In this document: piece by piece, positions 1 to 5,990 of the stretch | Layout of the letters: each line of letters starts with the position of its first letter | How positions within the stretch are numbered: the stretch's first letter is position 1 | Assembly: GCA_964458125.1 (NCBI GenBank) | Contig: CAYWHE010000149.1 | Span: 1-10,206, forward strand | Length of the DNA: 10,206 nucleotides | DNA from: CAYWHE01 sp964458125 | GTDB lineage: Bacteria > Bacteroidota > Bacteroidia > AKYH767-A > OLB10 | Direction: 5' to 3' | Program-made: the position numbers and the translations under genes | The notes under the pieces: model-generated | The model's database searches: none | Told to the model about the DNA's origin: nothing | The model's input: only the letters and a program-made list of their open reading frames with translations

Positions 1-245
1 CTTTGCAGTTACCATAGGTGGCAGCGAATATAATTCCCGATAACAGGTAACCTGGCGACTAAGGTTTTGGGGTTCAATTTGTTGTTACCGCTTCAGGAGT
101 TACCATCAGTTTCCATTTTTTGAAAAGGACCATGCAATGAAAATCACATGTACAGGCAAACAGGACTCCGGCTGTAAACTGTAAATCAGTTACAAAAGAA
201 ATGCCGGAGGATTCATTGGTCCACAAAAAAATGAATCATACCGGA
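1..245. other. Intergenic region downstream of dapA, no gene recognised
   Basis: No convincing coding region, tRNA or repeat family is visible here. All six frames are broken by stops within a short distance. In frame 2 of the plus strand a short open stretch runs from the window edge to a TAA at 41-43; it could be the tail of a gene lying to the left, but about 13 codons are too few to judge. An imperfect hairpin at 166-209 is listed separately. Confidence 0.5.
166..209 (-). terminator. Imperfect hairpin downstream of dapA, possible terminator
   Basis: The outer arms CTCCGGC (166-172) and GCCGGAG (203-209) pair perfectly over 7 bp. Inside them, TGTAAACTG (173-181) pairs with CAGTTACA (187-194) with one bulged A, around a 5-nt loop. 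An 8-nt unpaired stretch (195-202) makes the structure asymmetric. It begins 37 nt past the dapA stop codon, where the ligA-dapA transcript would be expected to end. No U-tract follows on the minus strand, so a classical intrinsic terminator is not supported. It could instead be a 3'-end stabilising or processing structure, or chance. Confidence 0.3.
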
Positions 246-1133
246 TTAAAGAGCCTTCAGCAAACCATCCAGTTTATTGAAATTAGCCCGGGTGGCGCTG
301 ACCAGTGGAAGCCTGACGTGTTCCTCGCAAATATTCATCAGGCTAAGGGCGGCCTTCACGCCTACCGGGTTTCCTTCGGCAAAAAGCTGGCGTGTGAATT
401 CAAACAAGTTGTAATGCAGTTCACGGCTTTTATCAAAATTATTTTTCATGGCCTGCCGCACCATCTCGGAGAACTGCTTCGGGCAGGCATTGGCCACCAC
501 TGATATCACGCCATCAGCACCTGCAGCAATCAACGGCAGGGTAATGGCATCATCACCTGAAATGACCAGGAAGTTTTCCGGCCGGTGCTGTATCACCTGC
601 ATCACCTGTTCCATATTGCCGGACGCCTCTTTGATTCCGATGATGTTACCGGACTCCTCCGCCAGCTGCAGGGTGGTTTCGGCGAGCATATTGCTGCCCG
701 TGCGCCCTGGGACATTGTAGAGGATCACCGGAACCGGACTGCTGTTGGCAATCATCTTATAATGCTGTATAATGCCCTTCTGCATGGGTTTGTTGTAATA
801 AGGCGAAACCGATAAAACGGCATCAACCCCTTCGAAGGAATGATGCTTGAAATGGTTCAGGATCTGCTGGGTGTTGTTACCTCCCAGTCCAAGCACAACC
901 GGAAGCCGCTGGTCATTCACCTCAATGACAAAATCGAGGATGGCTGTTTTTTCATCTTCGGTCAGCGTTACCGATTCACCGGTGGTACCGAGCGGTACCA
1001 GGTATTCCGCTTTACCGGCGATGATATGTTCCAGTAGTTTCTTAAGATTTTTAAAATCCACGCTTCCGTCTTTGTGGAAGGGCGTTACCAGCGCTACGCC
1101 GGTCCCCTTAAGCCTTTTGTACAACGCTGTCAT
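246..1133 (-). CDS. dapA: 4-hydroxy-tetrahydrodipicolinate synthase DapA
   Basis: DapA condenses pyruvate with L-aspartate semialdehyde to give 4-hydroxy-tetrahydrodipicolinate, the first committed step of the lysine and diaminopimelate pathway in the cytosol. The protein is 295 residues, the usual length for this TIM-barrel family. The N-terminus carries GTGVALVTPF (10-19). The pyruvate-binding loop GTTGES is at 49-54, YNVPGRT spans 139-145 with catalytic Tyr139 and substrate-binding Arg144, and the Schiff-base Lys168 lies in GIKEASG. These residues separate it from a generic family member, although N-acetylneuraminate lyase-like relatives share the fold. It is the last gene of the apparent ligA operon. 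Its ATG at 1133 lies 26 nt inside the end of the upstream gene, which suggests translational coupling. No alternative start lies close downstream before the conserved GTG motif. Confidence 0.95.
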   Translation of the reverse strand: MTALYKRLKGTGVALVTPFHKDGSVDFKNLKKLLEHIIAGKAEYLVPLGTTGESVTLTEDEKTAILDFVIEVNDQRLPVVLGLGGNNTQQILNHFKHHSFEGVDAVLSVSPYYNKPMQKGIIQHYKMIANSSPVPVILYNVPGRTGSNMLAETTLQLAEESGNIIGIKEASGNMEQVMQVIQHRPENFLVISGDDAITLPLIAAGADGVISVVANACPKQFSEMVRQAMKNNFDKSRELHYNLFEFTRQLFAEGNPVGVKAALSLMNICEEHVRLPLVSATRANFNKLDGLLKAL

Positions 1134-1674
1134 GTTTGAGCAGTTTCAGATAATGGTTCACCTGTTCGATAAATTCCTTCAAACCCGTATGTTCACCGGA
1201 CTGTATCATCATGTCGCAGAATGGCAAATTCCGCGGATCATATTTGCCGATTTTAAACCGGGCCTTCGTCATGGCGGAAATATATTTCAAGGGAAAACAT
1301 TTTTCAGTATTCAGGTTAATCAGGATATCAAAGTCTCCATCAATGAAATTCTGTACATGTATATCCTGTGGTTTCAATTTCCAGTTCACCGATTTGCGGG
1401 TAAAAAAATCCAAACCGAGTTTGGCAAAGCGCATGGCCGGTAATTCCTTCCTATCCACATATCCCAGAGCCAGCACTTCCTTCTGCTGGGACCGGATATC
1501 CTTCACAAACTGCTTCACCAGTTCATAATGGTGGTCACTGGTCGCTTCGTAAAGGATACCGATTTTTTTTGCTTCATCGAACGTAACAGAATGAAAATTC
1601 CTTTTCTGGTTTTTAAGTTCCCGCAGAAAAAGATAATTGGCAATTTTGTGTCTGACACCTTTGTTCACTCCCAT
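1108..1674 (-). CDS. DUF6913-like conserved protein of unknown function
   Basis: This 188-residue protein matches, in length, sequence character and position between ligA and dapA, the Bacteroidota family I know as DUF6913; I assign it from memory, not from a search. It has no signal peptide or membrane segment and should be cytosolic. It is rich in Lys, Phe and His. It has an N-terminal basic stretch (5-30), a beta-strand-like segment IGILYEAT (38-45) and a second hydrophobic strand FDILINLNT (about 115-123), which would fit a small alpha/beta domain. No catalytic motif is recognisable. The gene begins 25 nt after the ligA stop and overlaps dapA by 26 nt, so all three are probably co-transcribed. 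The function is unknown and the neighbours do not suggest one obvious pathway. Confidence 0.85.
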   Translation of the reverse strand: MGVNKGVRHKIANYLFLRELKNQKRNFHSVTFDEAKKIGILYEATSDHHYELVKQFVKDIRSQQKEVLALGYVDRKELPAMRFAKLGLDFFTRKSVNWKLKPQDIHVQNFIDGDFDILINLNTEKCFPLKYISAMTKARFKIGKYDPRNLPFCDMMIQSGEHTGLKEFIEQVNHYLKLLKHDSVVQKA

Positions 1675-1699
1675 GTTATCTCAGTTCCGGAAGATTCAG

Positions 1700-3709
1700 T
1701 TACCCGATCATTTTCAGGAACTCGTCTTCGTTAATGATTTTTATTCCGGCCTCCCTGGCCTTTTCAATTTTATTGGCTCCCGGATCTTCGCCGGTCAGCA
1801 CATAACTGGTTTTACCGCTCACCGAGCTGCCGGCCTTTCCACCATTCAGTTCAATCACTTCCTTTATTTCTTCCCGTTTGAAATGCTGCAGTGTGCCGGT
1901 CACCACAAAAGTAAGTCCTTTTAATTTGTCTCCGGCTTTGCGGATTTTACTTTCATCTATGGCAAACTGCAAACCATGGTGTTTCAATCGTTCCAGCAGG
2001 CGCTTGTTTTTCGGATCATGGAAAAAACTGTAAACGCTGTCAGCTATTTTTTCACCCACCTCCGGTGCCTGCATCAGCTGCTCCCGGGTTGCTTCCGCCA
2101 GATTTTGGATGTTACTGAAATGAAAAGCCAGCTTTTTGGCCACCGTATCGCCCACATAACGGATACCAATGGCATACAGCACCCTTTCAAAAGGTACTGT
2201 CTTTGATTTTTTAAGTCCTTCCAAGATATTTCCAGCTGATTTGTCACCCAACCGTTCCAGGGCGGCCATGTCATCTTTTTTCAATTCGTATAGGTCTGCA
2301 ACGTTTGCTGCCAGACCCGCCTGGTAGAGCAGGTCAATGGTTTCCGTTCCCAGGCCTTCCAGGTTCATGGCCCTGCGGGAAGTGAAATGTTCCATCTTTC
2401 CTTTGATCTGGGGGGGGCAGCCATTTTCATTCGGACAATAATGCTGGGCTTCCCCTTCTTTACGTATAAGGTGAGTGTTACATTCCGGGCAGCGACTGAT
2501 AAAAGCTATTCGTTTGCTGTTTGGATTTCGCCTCGACAGATCCACGCCGGTAATCTTCGGAATAATTTCCCCGCCTTTTTCCACAAATACATGGTCCCCT
2601 TCATGCAGGTCCAACTTTTCAATCTGGTCGGCATTATAAATGGAGGCACGTTTCACCGTGGTTCCGGCCAACGGTACCGGCTCCAGGTTGGCGACCGGCG
2701 TGATGGCCCCGGTGCGGCCTACCTGATATGCAACCGATTGCAGGCGTGTGGAGGCTGTGGCCGCCTTATACTTATAGGCAATCGCCCACCGGGGTGACTT
2801 GGCCGTAAATCCCAACTCCTCCTGAAACCCGATATCATTGACCTTGATAACCACCCCGTCAATATCAAAACCCAATTCCTCCCTGCCTTTTTCCCATTCC
2901 TCAATAAAATGAAATACGGAGACCAGGCCTTTGCACCTGGCCATATGCCCCGAAATTTTAAATCCCCATTCCTTCGCCTTTTTCATGCATTCGTAATGGG
3001 AGCGATAAGGCAGGTCACGTCCGTAAAGGGCATAAAGATAACAGTCGAGGTTGCGCCTGGCCACTTCAGCACTGTCCTGCATTTTCAGGGTGCCTGAAGC
3101 GCTGTTGCGGGGATTGGCAAAAGGAGGCTCACCGATTTCCAGGCGGTCGGCATTTATTTTTTCGAAGATTTTCCGGTGCAGGATAATTTCCCCCCTGATT
3201 TCAAACTCATCCGGATAATCCTTTCCATGCAGTTTCAGGGGAATGCTCCGGATGGTTTTTACATTTACCGTTACATCATCGCCCTGCACCCCGTCACCTC
3301 TGGTCACAGCCTGGACCAGGCTGCCGTTTTTATACCGAAGACCAATGGCTACCCCGTCATACTTTAGTTCACATACATATTCCACCTGTTCACCGCCAAT
3401 GATTTTACGAACCCTTTCGTCAAAGTCCTTCAACTCGTCCCGGGAATAGGTATTTCCCAGTGACATCATGGGGTATTGATGCTTCACGGAAGCAAATTCC
3501 CGGATGACCTGTCCCCCTACCCGCTGACTGGGAGAGTCGGGACTAAGCAGTTCCGGGTATTGCTTTTCCAGTTCAAGGAGTTCCTCCAGCTTTTTATCAA
3601 ATTCAAAATCGCTGATCTCCGGCATGGACTCCACATAATAAAGATAATTATGCCGGTCCAATTCCTTGCTGAGGGCCTCAATACGTTTCCTGGCCTGCTC
3701 TTTACTCAT
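1700..3709 (-). CDS. ligA: NAD-dependent DNA ligase LigA
   Basis: LigA seals nicks in duplex DNA using NAD+ as AMP donor, acting in Okazaki fragment joining and repair. At 669 residues it is full length and in normal domain order. The Ia domain occupies about residues 1-70. The adenylation domain contains Lys116 in ELKYDG, the AMP-accepting lysine, and the conserved stretch FDIDGVVIKV (281-290). An OB fold follows at about 315-400. The Cys4 zinc finger uses Cys407, Cys410, Cys425 and Cys431. Helix-hairpin-helix repeats occupy about 445-590 and a C-terminal BRCT domain about 595-669 (FVVTGTL, 601-607). The ATG at 3709 precedes the expected N-terminus. It is first in the minus-strand run with the DUF6913-like gene and dapA, and divergent from the MFS gene. 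Eight consecutive C residues on the coding strand lie inside the zinc-finger codons. Confidence 0.97.
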   Translation of the reverse strand: MSKEQARKRIEALSKELDRHNYLYYVESMPEISDFEFDKKLEELLELEKQYPELLSPDSPSQRVGGQVIREFASVKHQYPMMSLGNTYSRDELKDFDERVRKIIGGEQVEYVCELKYDGVAIGLRYKNGSLVQAVTRGDGVQGDDVTVNVKTIRSIPLKLHGKDYPDEFEIRGEIILHRKIFEKINADRLEIGEPPFANPRNSASGTLKMQDSAEVARRNLDCYLYALYGRDLPYRSHYECMKKAKEWGFKISGHMARCKGLVSVFHFIEEWEKGREELGFDIDGVVIKVNDIGFQEELGFTAKSPRWAIAYKYKAATASTRLQSVAYQVGRTGAITPVANLEPVPLAGTTVKRASIYNADQIEKLDLHEGDHVFVEKGGEIIPKITGVDLSRRNPNSKRIAFISRCPECNTHLIRKEGEAQHYCPNENGCPPQIKGKMEHFTSRRAMNLEGLGTETIDLLYQAGLAANVADLYELKKDDMAALERLGDKSAGNILEGLKKSKTVPFERVLYAIGIRYVGDTVAKKLAFHFSNIQNLAEATREQLMQAPEVGEKIADSVYSFFHDPKNKRLLERLKHHGLQFAIDESKIRKAGDKLKGLTFVVTGTLQHFKREEIKEVIELNGGKAGSSVSGKTSYVLTGEDPGANKIEKAREAGIKIINEDEFLKMIG

Positions 3710-3802
3710 CCTGAATTTTTTAAGGGAGCGAAAGATAAATAATAATTCAGCCTCCGCCTAAGCCGTTGGTCAAAAACATTTTCCCGGATTATTGATATCC
3801 TG

Positions 3803-3834
3803 TTTGTGGGATTCATTGTTTTCCTGTAGGTTTG
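3803..3834 (+). promoter_or_regulatory. Bacteroidota-type promoter for the MFS gene
   Basis: The sequence TTTG at 3803-3806 and TAGGTTTG at 3827-3834 are separated by 20 nt. This matches the known Bacteroidota sigma-70 consensus of TTTG near -33 and TAnnTTTG near -7. Transcription would start close to 3840, leaving about 12 nt before the ATG at 3852. Its position inside the longer open frame that begins at 3792 argues that the frame's first 20 codons are not translated. The rest of the 142-bp divergent region towards ligA (3710-3802) shows no equally good ligA promoter. Confidence 0.65.
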
Positions 3835-3851
3835 GGAAGTCAATCCGTCCC

Positions 3852-5075
3852 ATGGATAAACAGGCTCACCGCAATCCGCTCAACATCATCGTCATTGTTG
3901 CCGCTTTAGGCTATTTCGTTGACATTTACGACCTCATCCTATTCAGTATCGTACGGGTTCCCAGTTTAAAAGCGCTCGGTATCCCGGATGAATTACTGTT
4001 GCCCGAAGGTGCCAAACTCATCAACATGCAGATGATCGGCATGCTGACGGGCGGTCTTTTGTGGGGTATTATGGGCGATAAAAAAGGACGGGTTTCCGTG
4101 TTGTTCGGATCCATCCTGCTCTACTCCATCGCCAATATTGCAAACGCCTATGTGTCTACCGTCGATCAATACAAGTGGCTTCGTTTCCTGGCAGGGGTGG
4201 GTCTGGCCGGTGAACTGGGGGCCGGTATTACGCTCGTCAACGAAACCATGACCAAGGAACACCGTGGCTATGGAACCATGGTAGTGGTATCCTTTGGGGT
4301 ACTGGGAGCCGTATTGGCCAATCTTGTGGCCGGCAGCGGCTGGCAGAATGCGTACATCATCGGAGGTATTATGGGGTTTGTCCTGCTGTTGCTCAGAATA
4401 GGAGTATATGAATCCGGCATGTACCACCGGCTGAAAGAAACCAAAATTTCAAGAGGAAATTTCTTCATGCTCTTTACCCATAAAAAAAGATTTATCCGGT
4501 ACCTCAGCTGCACCACCATCGGCATACCCATCTGGTATATGATTGGAATCCTGATCACTTTCTCTCCCGAATTTACCAGGGAACTGGGCATTGAGAATGT
4601 ACAGGCCGGGAATGCCGTCATGTATTTTTATATGGGAACTTCCTTTGGGGATTTTATGAGCGGTTACCTGAGCCAGGTTTTCCGGTCCAGGAAAAAAATC
4701 CTGTTTGGTTACCTGGTTCTGACTGTAATCGTTGTTCCCTTTTACCTCTTCCTGAATCACATCAGTTCAACCGCCTTTTATGTGATTTGCGCATTACTGG
4801 GCATGGCGGCGGGATACTGGGCCGTGTTTGTGACCATCGCTTCCGAACAGTTCGGCACCAACCTGCGGGCCACCGTCACCACCACCGTTCCGAATTTTGT
4901 CCGTGGTTCCCTGGTGGCACTGACCTTCCTGTTGGATTATTTCCGTAAAACACTTGAACTTCCGCTGAACATCAGCGCCCTGGTCGTGGGCATTATCTCC
5001 GTGACGATCGCCTTTGTCTCCCTGGCCGGCATGCATGAAACCTACGGAAAGGAACTGAATTACATGGAAAAATAA
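3852..5075 (+). CDS. MFS transporter (metabolite:H+ symporter-like)
   Basis: This inner-membrane major facilitator has 407 residues from the chosen start and about twelve hydrophobic segments. The first helix carries the acidic pair in YFVDIYDL (21-28). The MFS motif A between helices 2 and 3 reads GDKKGR (75-80). A charged helix-4 motif begins at Arg111 (RFLAGVGLAGELGAG), and ESGMYHRLKE (187-196) precedes the central cytosolic loop, as in metabolite:proton symporters of the ShiA/ProP type. The substrate cannot be read from sequence. I place the start at the ATG at 3852, not at the upstream ATG at 3792, because a good promoter overlaps the extension and the extension (Cys- and Ser-containing, not MFS-like) lacks family character. 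The CoA-binding gene follows after 4 nt. Confidence 0.88.
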   Translation: MDKQAHRNPLNIIVIVAALGYFVDIYDLILFSIVRVPSLKALGIPDELLLPEGAKLINMQMIGMLTGGLLWGIMGDKKGRVSVLFGSILLYSIANIANAYVSTVDQYKWLRFLAGVGLAGELGAGITLVNETMTKEHRGYGTMVVVSFGVLGAVLANLVAGSGWQNAYIIGGIMGFVLLLLRIGVYESGMYHRLKETKISRGNFFMLFTHKKRFIRYLSCTTIGIPIWYMIGILITFSPEFTRELGIENVQAGNAVMYFYMGTSFGDFMSGYLSQVFRSRKKILFGYLVLTVIVVPFYLFLNHISSTAFYVICALLGMAAGYWAVFVTIASEQFGTNLRATVTTTVPNFVRGSLVALTFLLDYFRKTLELPLNISALVVGIISVTIAFVSLAGMHETYGKELNYMEK

Positions 5076-5079
5076 AAGC

Positions 5080-5448
5080 ATGGCCGGCCCTTCAGCAACA
5101 CTTGTATTGGGAGCGTCGGCTAATCCCCAACGCTATGCCTTCCTGGCCGTGAAATCCTTGCTTGGGCATGGTCACCGCGTCCTGGCCCTGGGCAGGAAAC
5201 CCGGATCTATTGATGGCGTTCAGATTGAAACCGGCTTTCCTGAATTGAAGGAGGTGGATACCGTTTCGGTTTACATGAATGCAGAAAATCAGAAAATATA
5301 TTATGATTATCTGCTTCGACTCAGGCCAAGGCGGATCATATTTAATCCCGGGGCGGAAAACCCGGAATTTTCCAGGCAATGCCAGGATGCAGGAATTGAA
5401 CCCGTTGAAGCCTGTACACTGGTTCTGCTTTCGATTGGAGCATTCTGA
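5080..5448 (+). CDS. CoA-binding domain protein (YccU-like)
   Basis: This is a 122-residue single-domain Rossmann protein of the CoA_binding family. The nucleotide loop VLGASANPQRY lies at about 9-19, followed by the strand HRVLALG (32-38), and the C-terminal part has FNPGAENPE (88-96) and EACTLVLLS (110-118), the two most conserved blocks of the YccU-like family. Homologues bind CoA or acyl-CoA, but the cellular role is not established. It starts 4 nt after the MFS stop and is therefore almost certainly co-transcribed and perhaps translationally coupled. A bidirectional terminator follows at 5489-5522. The pairing could hint that the transporter carries a compound handled as a CoA thioester, but this is only inference. 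Confidence 0.88.
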   Translation: MAGPSATLVLGASANPQRYAFLAVKSLLGHGHRVLALGRKPGSIDGVQIETGFPELKEVDTVSVYMNAENQKIYYDYLLRLRPRRIIFNPGAENPEFSRQCQDAGIEPVEACTLVLLSIGAF

Positions 5449-5488
5449 TGCCTGTCCGGCTGGCAATAACATCCGCCTGTATATGCAA

Positions 5489-5522
5489 AAAGGCCCTCCA
5501 GTCATTTGACTGAAGGGCCTTT
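5489..5522. terminator. Bidirectional intrinsic terminator between convergent genes
   Basis: The arms AAAGGCCCT (5489-5497) and AGGGCCTTT (5514-5522) pair over 9 bp. A second 6-bp stem, CAGTCA (5499-5504) with TGACTG (5507-5512), sits above one C/A mismatch. Read on the minus strand the hairpin is followed by TTTTT (5491-5487), a better U-run than the TTT on the plus strand. It lies between the stop of the CoA-binding gene and the stop of the small exported protein gene and probably serves both. Confidence 0.85.
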
Positions 5523-5541
5523 GAACCCACTAAAATTAAAT

Positions 5542-5913
5542 TTATTTAACCTGGCTTTGCTGCTCTGTTGTTTTCTTTTGCACCGGTTTGACATCGGCTC
5601 TTTTCGAGGCCACTTCATGGCGAACCACATGCCTGACAGGCGCCTTTTTAGTTACCGTTTTGGCTTCCTTTTGATCAGTTGAATGTGCTGTTGCCGGCTT
5701 TTCCTGTCTGGCAGGCGCGGCTGCCTGTGAAGCGGGAGCAGGCTTTTTTGCAGGCGCTGCTGTTTCGGAAGCGGGTGTAACCTGTTTGGATGGTGCCGCC
5801 GGTTGAACGGCAGGCTTTGCCTGTTTGGATGTGGTACTTTTTTGTTCAGTACCCTGTGCATATATCAGCGATGACAACGTCATGGCCGATAATGCTAAAA
5901 TAAGTTTTTTCAT
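5542..5913 (-). CDS. Exported basic Ala/Pro/Lys-rich repeat protein, Asr-like in composition
   Basis: This 123-residue protein has no recognised fold. An N-terminal signal peptide (1-19, ending LIYA before Gln20) predicts export to the periplasm. The mature part is low complexity and strongly basic, without membrane segments. Residues 29-80 form four consecutive 13-residue units of the pattern [SA]-K-Q-x-x-P-A-[ST]-x-x-A-A-P; the first three are clear and the fourth is degenerate. The C-terminus (91-123) is rich in Lys, Arg, His and Val. This resembles enterobacterial acid-shock protein Asr in layout (signal peptide, then an Ala/Lys/Pro-rich basic tail), but such sequences converge easily and homology is not claimed. 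It follows the histidine kinase on the same strand. A four-copy repeat lies in the 77-nt gap, suggesting control by the neighbouring response regulator. A terminator follows its stop. Confidence 0.75.
   Translation of the reverse strand: MKKLILALSAMTLSSLIYAQGTEQKSTTSKQAKPAVQPAAPSKQVTPASETAAPAKKPAPASQAAAPARQEKPATAHSTDQKEAKTVTKKAPVRHVVRHEVASKRADVKPVQKKTTEQQSQVK
5674..5829 (-). repeat. Four tandem 39-bp (13-codon) units inside the exported protein gene
   Basis: The units correspond to residues 29-41, 42-54, 55-67 and 68-80. Protein identity between units lies mainly at positions 1-3 (SKQ/AKK/ARQ), 6-7 (PA) and 11-13 (AAP). At DNA level the identical 12-mer CCTGTTTGGATG occurs at 5781-5792 and 5820-5831, exactly 39 bp apart, supporting origin by tandem duplication for at least the first two units. 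The other units have diverged at DNA level. Confidence 0.65.
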
Positions 5914-5951
5914 GTTTTATAAATTTTGAACCGTAAAATTCCATTTCGCCA

Positions 5952-5989
5952 ATGAACCATACATGAACCGCCCATGAATTTCGCATGAA
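5952..5989 (-). promoter_or_regulatory. Four TTCAT repeats at exact 11-bp spacing, likely response-regulator operator
   Basis: On the minus strand, TTCAT occurs at 5985-5989, 5974-5978, 5963-5967 and 5952-5956 (ATGAA on the plus strand), so the start-to-start spacing is 11 bp three times running. Three copies are followed by G. Tandem head-to-tail binding to 5-7-bp half sites 11 bp apart is well established for OmpR/PhoB winged-helix regulators. The array fills the gap between the kinase stop codon and the exported protein gene, ending 38 nt before that ATG. This suits an activator site overlapping the -33 region. No perfect TAnnTTTG box follows, as expected for an activator-dependent promoter. 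That the neighbouring regulator is the binder is inference from position. Confidence 0.7.
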
Positions 5990-5990
5990 T

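Noticed and set aside
2..43. Short open frame from the left edge to TAA on the plus strand, possibly a gene tail
   Set aside because: Only 13 codons are visible and nothing in them can be recognised.
48..58. Small interrupted palindrome around CAGGTAACCTG
   Set aside because: Five-base arms are too short to support a site and no second copy with the same form exists nearby.
847..1443. Long plus-strand open frame of 198 codons across dapA and the DUF6913-like gene
   Set aside because: It is antisense to two well-supported genes, crosses their boundary and resembles no protein family.
3729..3740. Possible ligA promoter box TATCTTTC on the minus strand
   Set aside because: It misses the last base of the TAnnTTTG consensus and the nearest TTTG lies 33 nt away, too far for a -33 element.
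3792..3851. N-terminal extension of the MFS frame starting at the ATG at 3792
   Set aside because: A good promoter overlaps it and its sequence is unlike an MFS N-terminus; the ATG at 3852 is preferred.
3993..4427. Minus-strand open frame of 144 codons inside the MFS gene, His- and Gln-rich
   Set aside because: It is the reverse complement of membrane-helix codons of a clear transporter; composition reflects the antisense reading.
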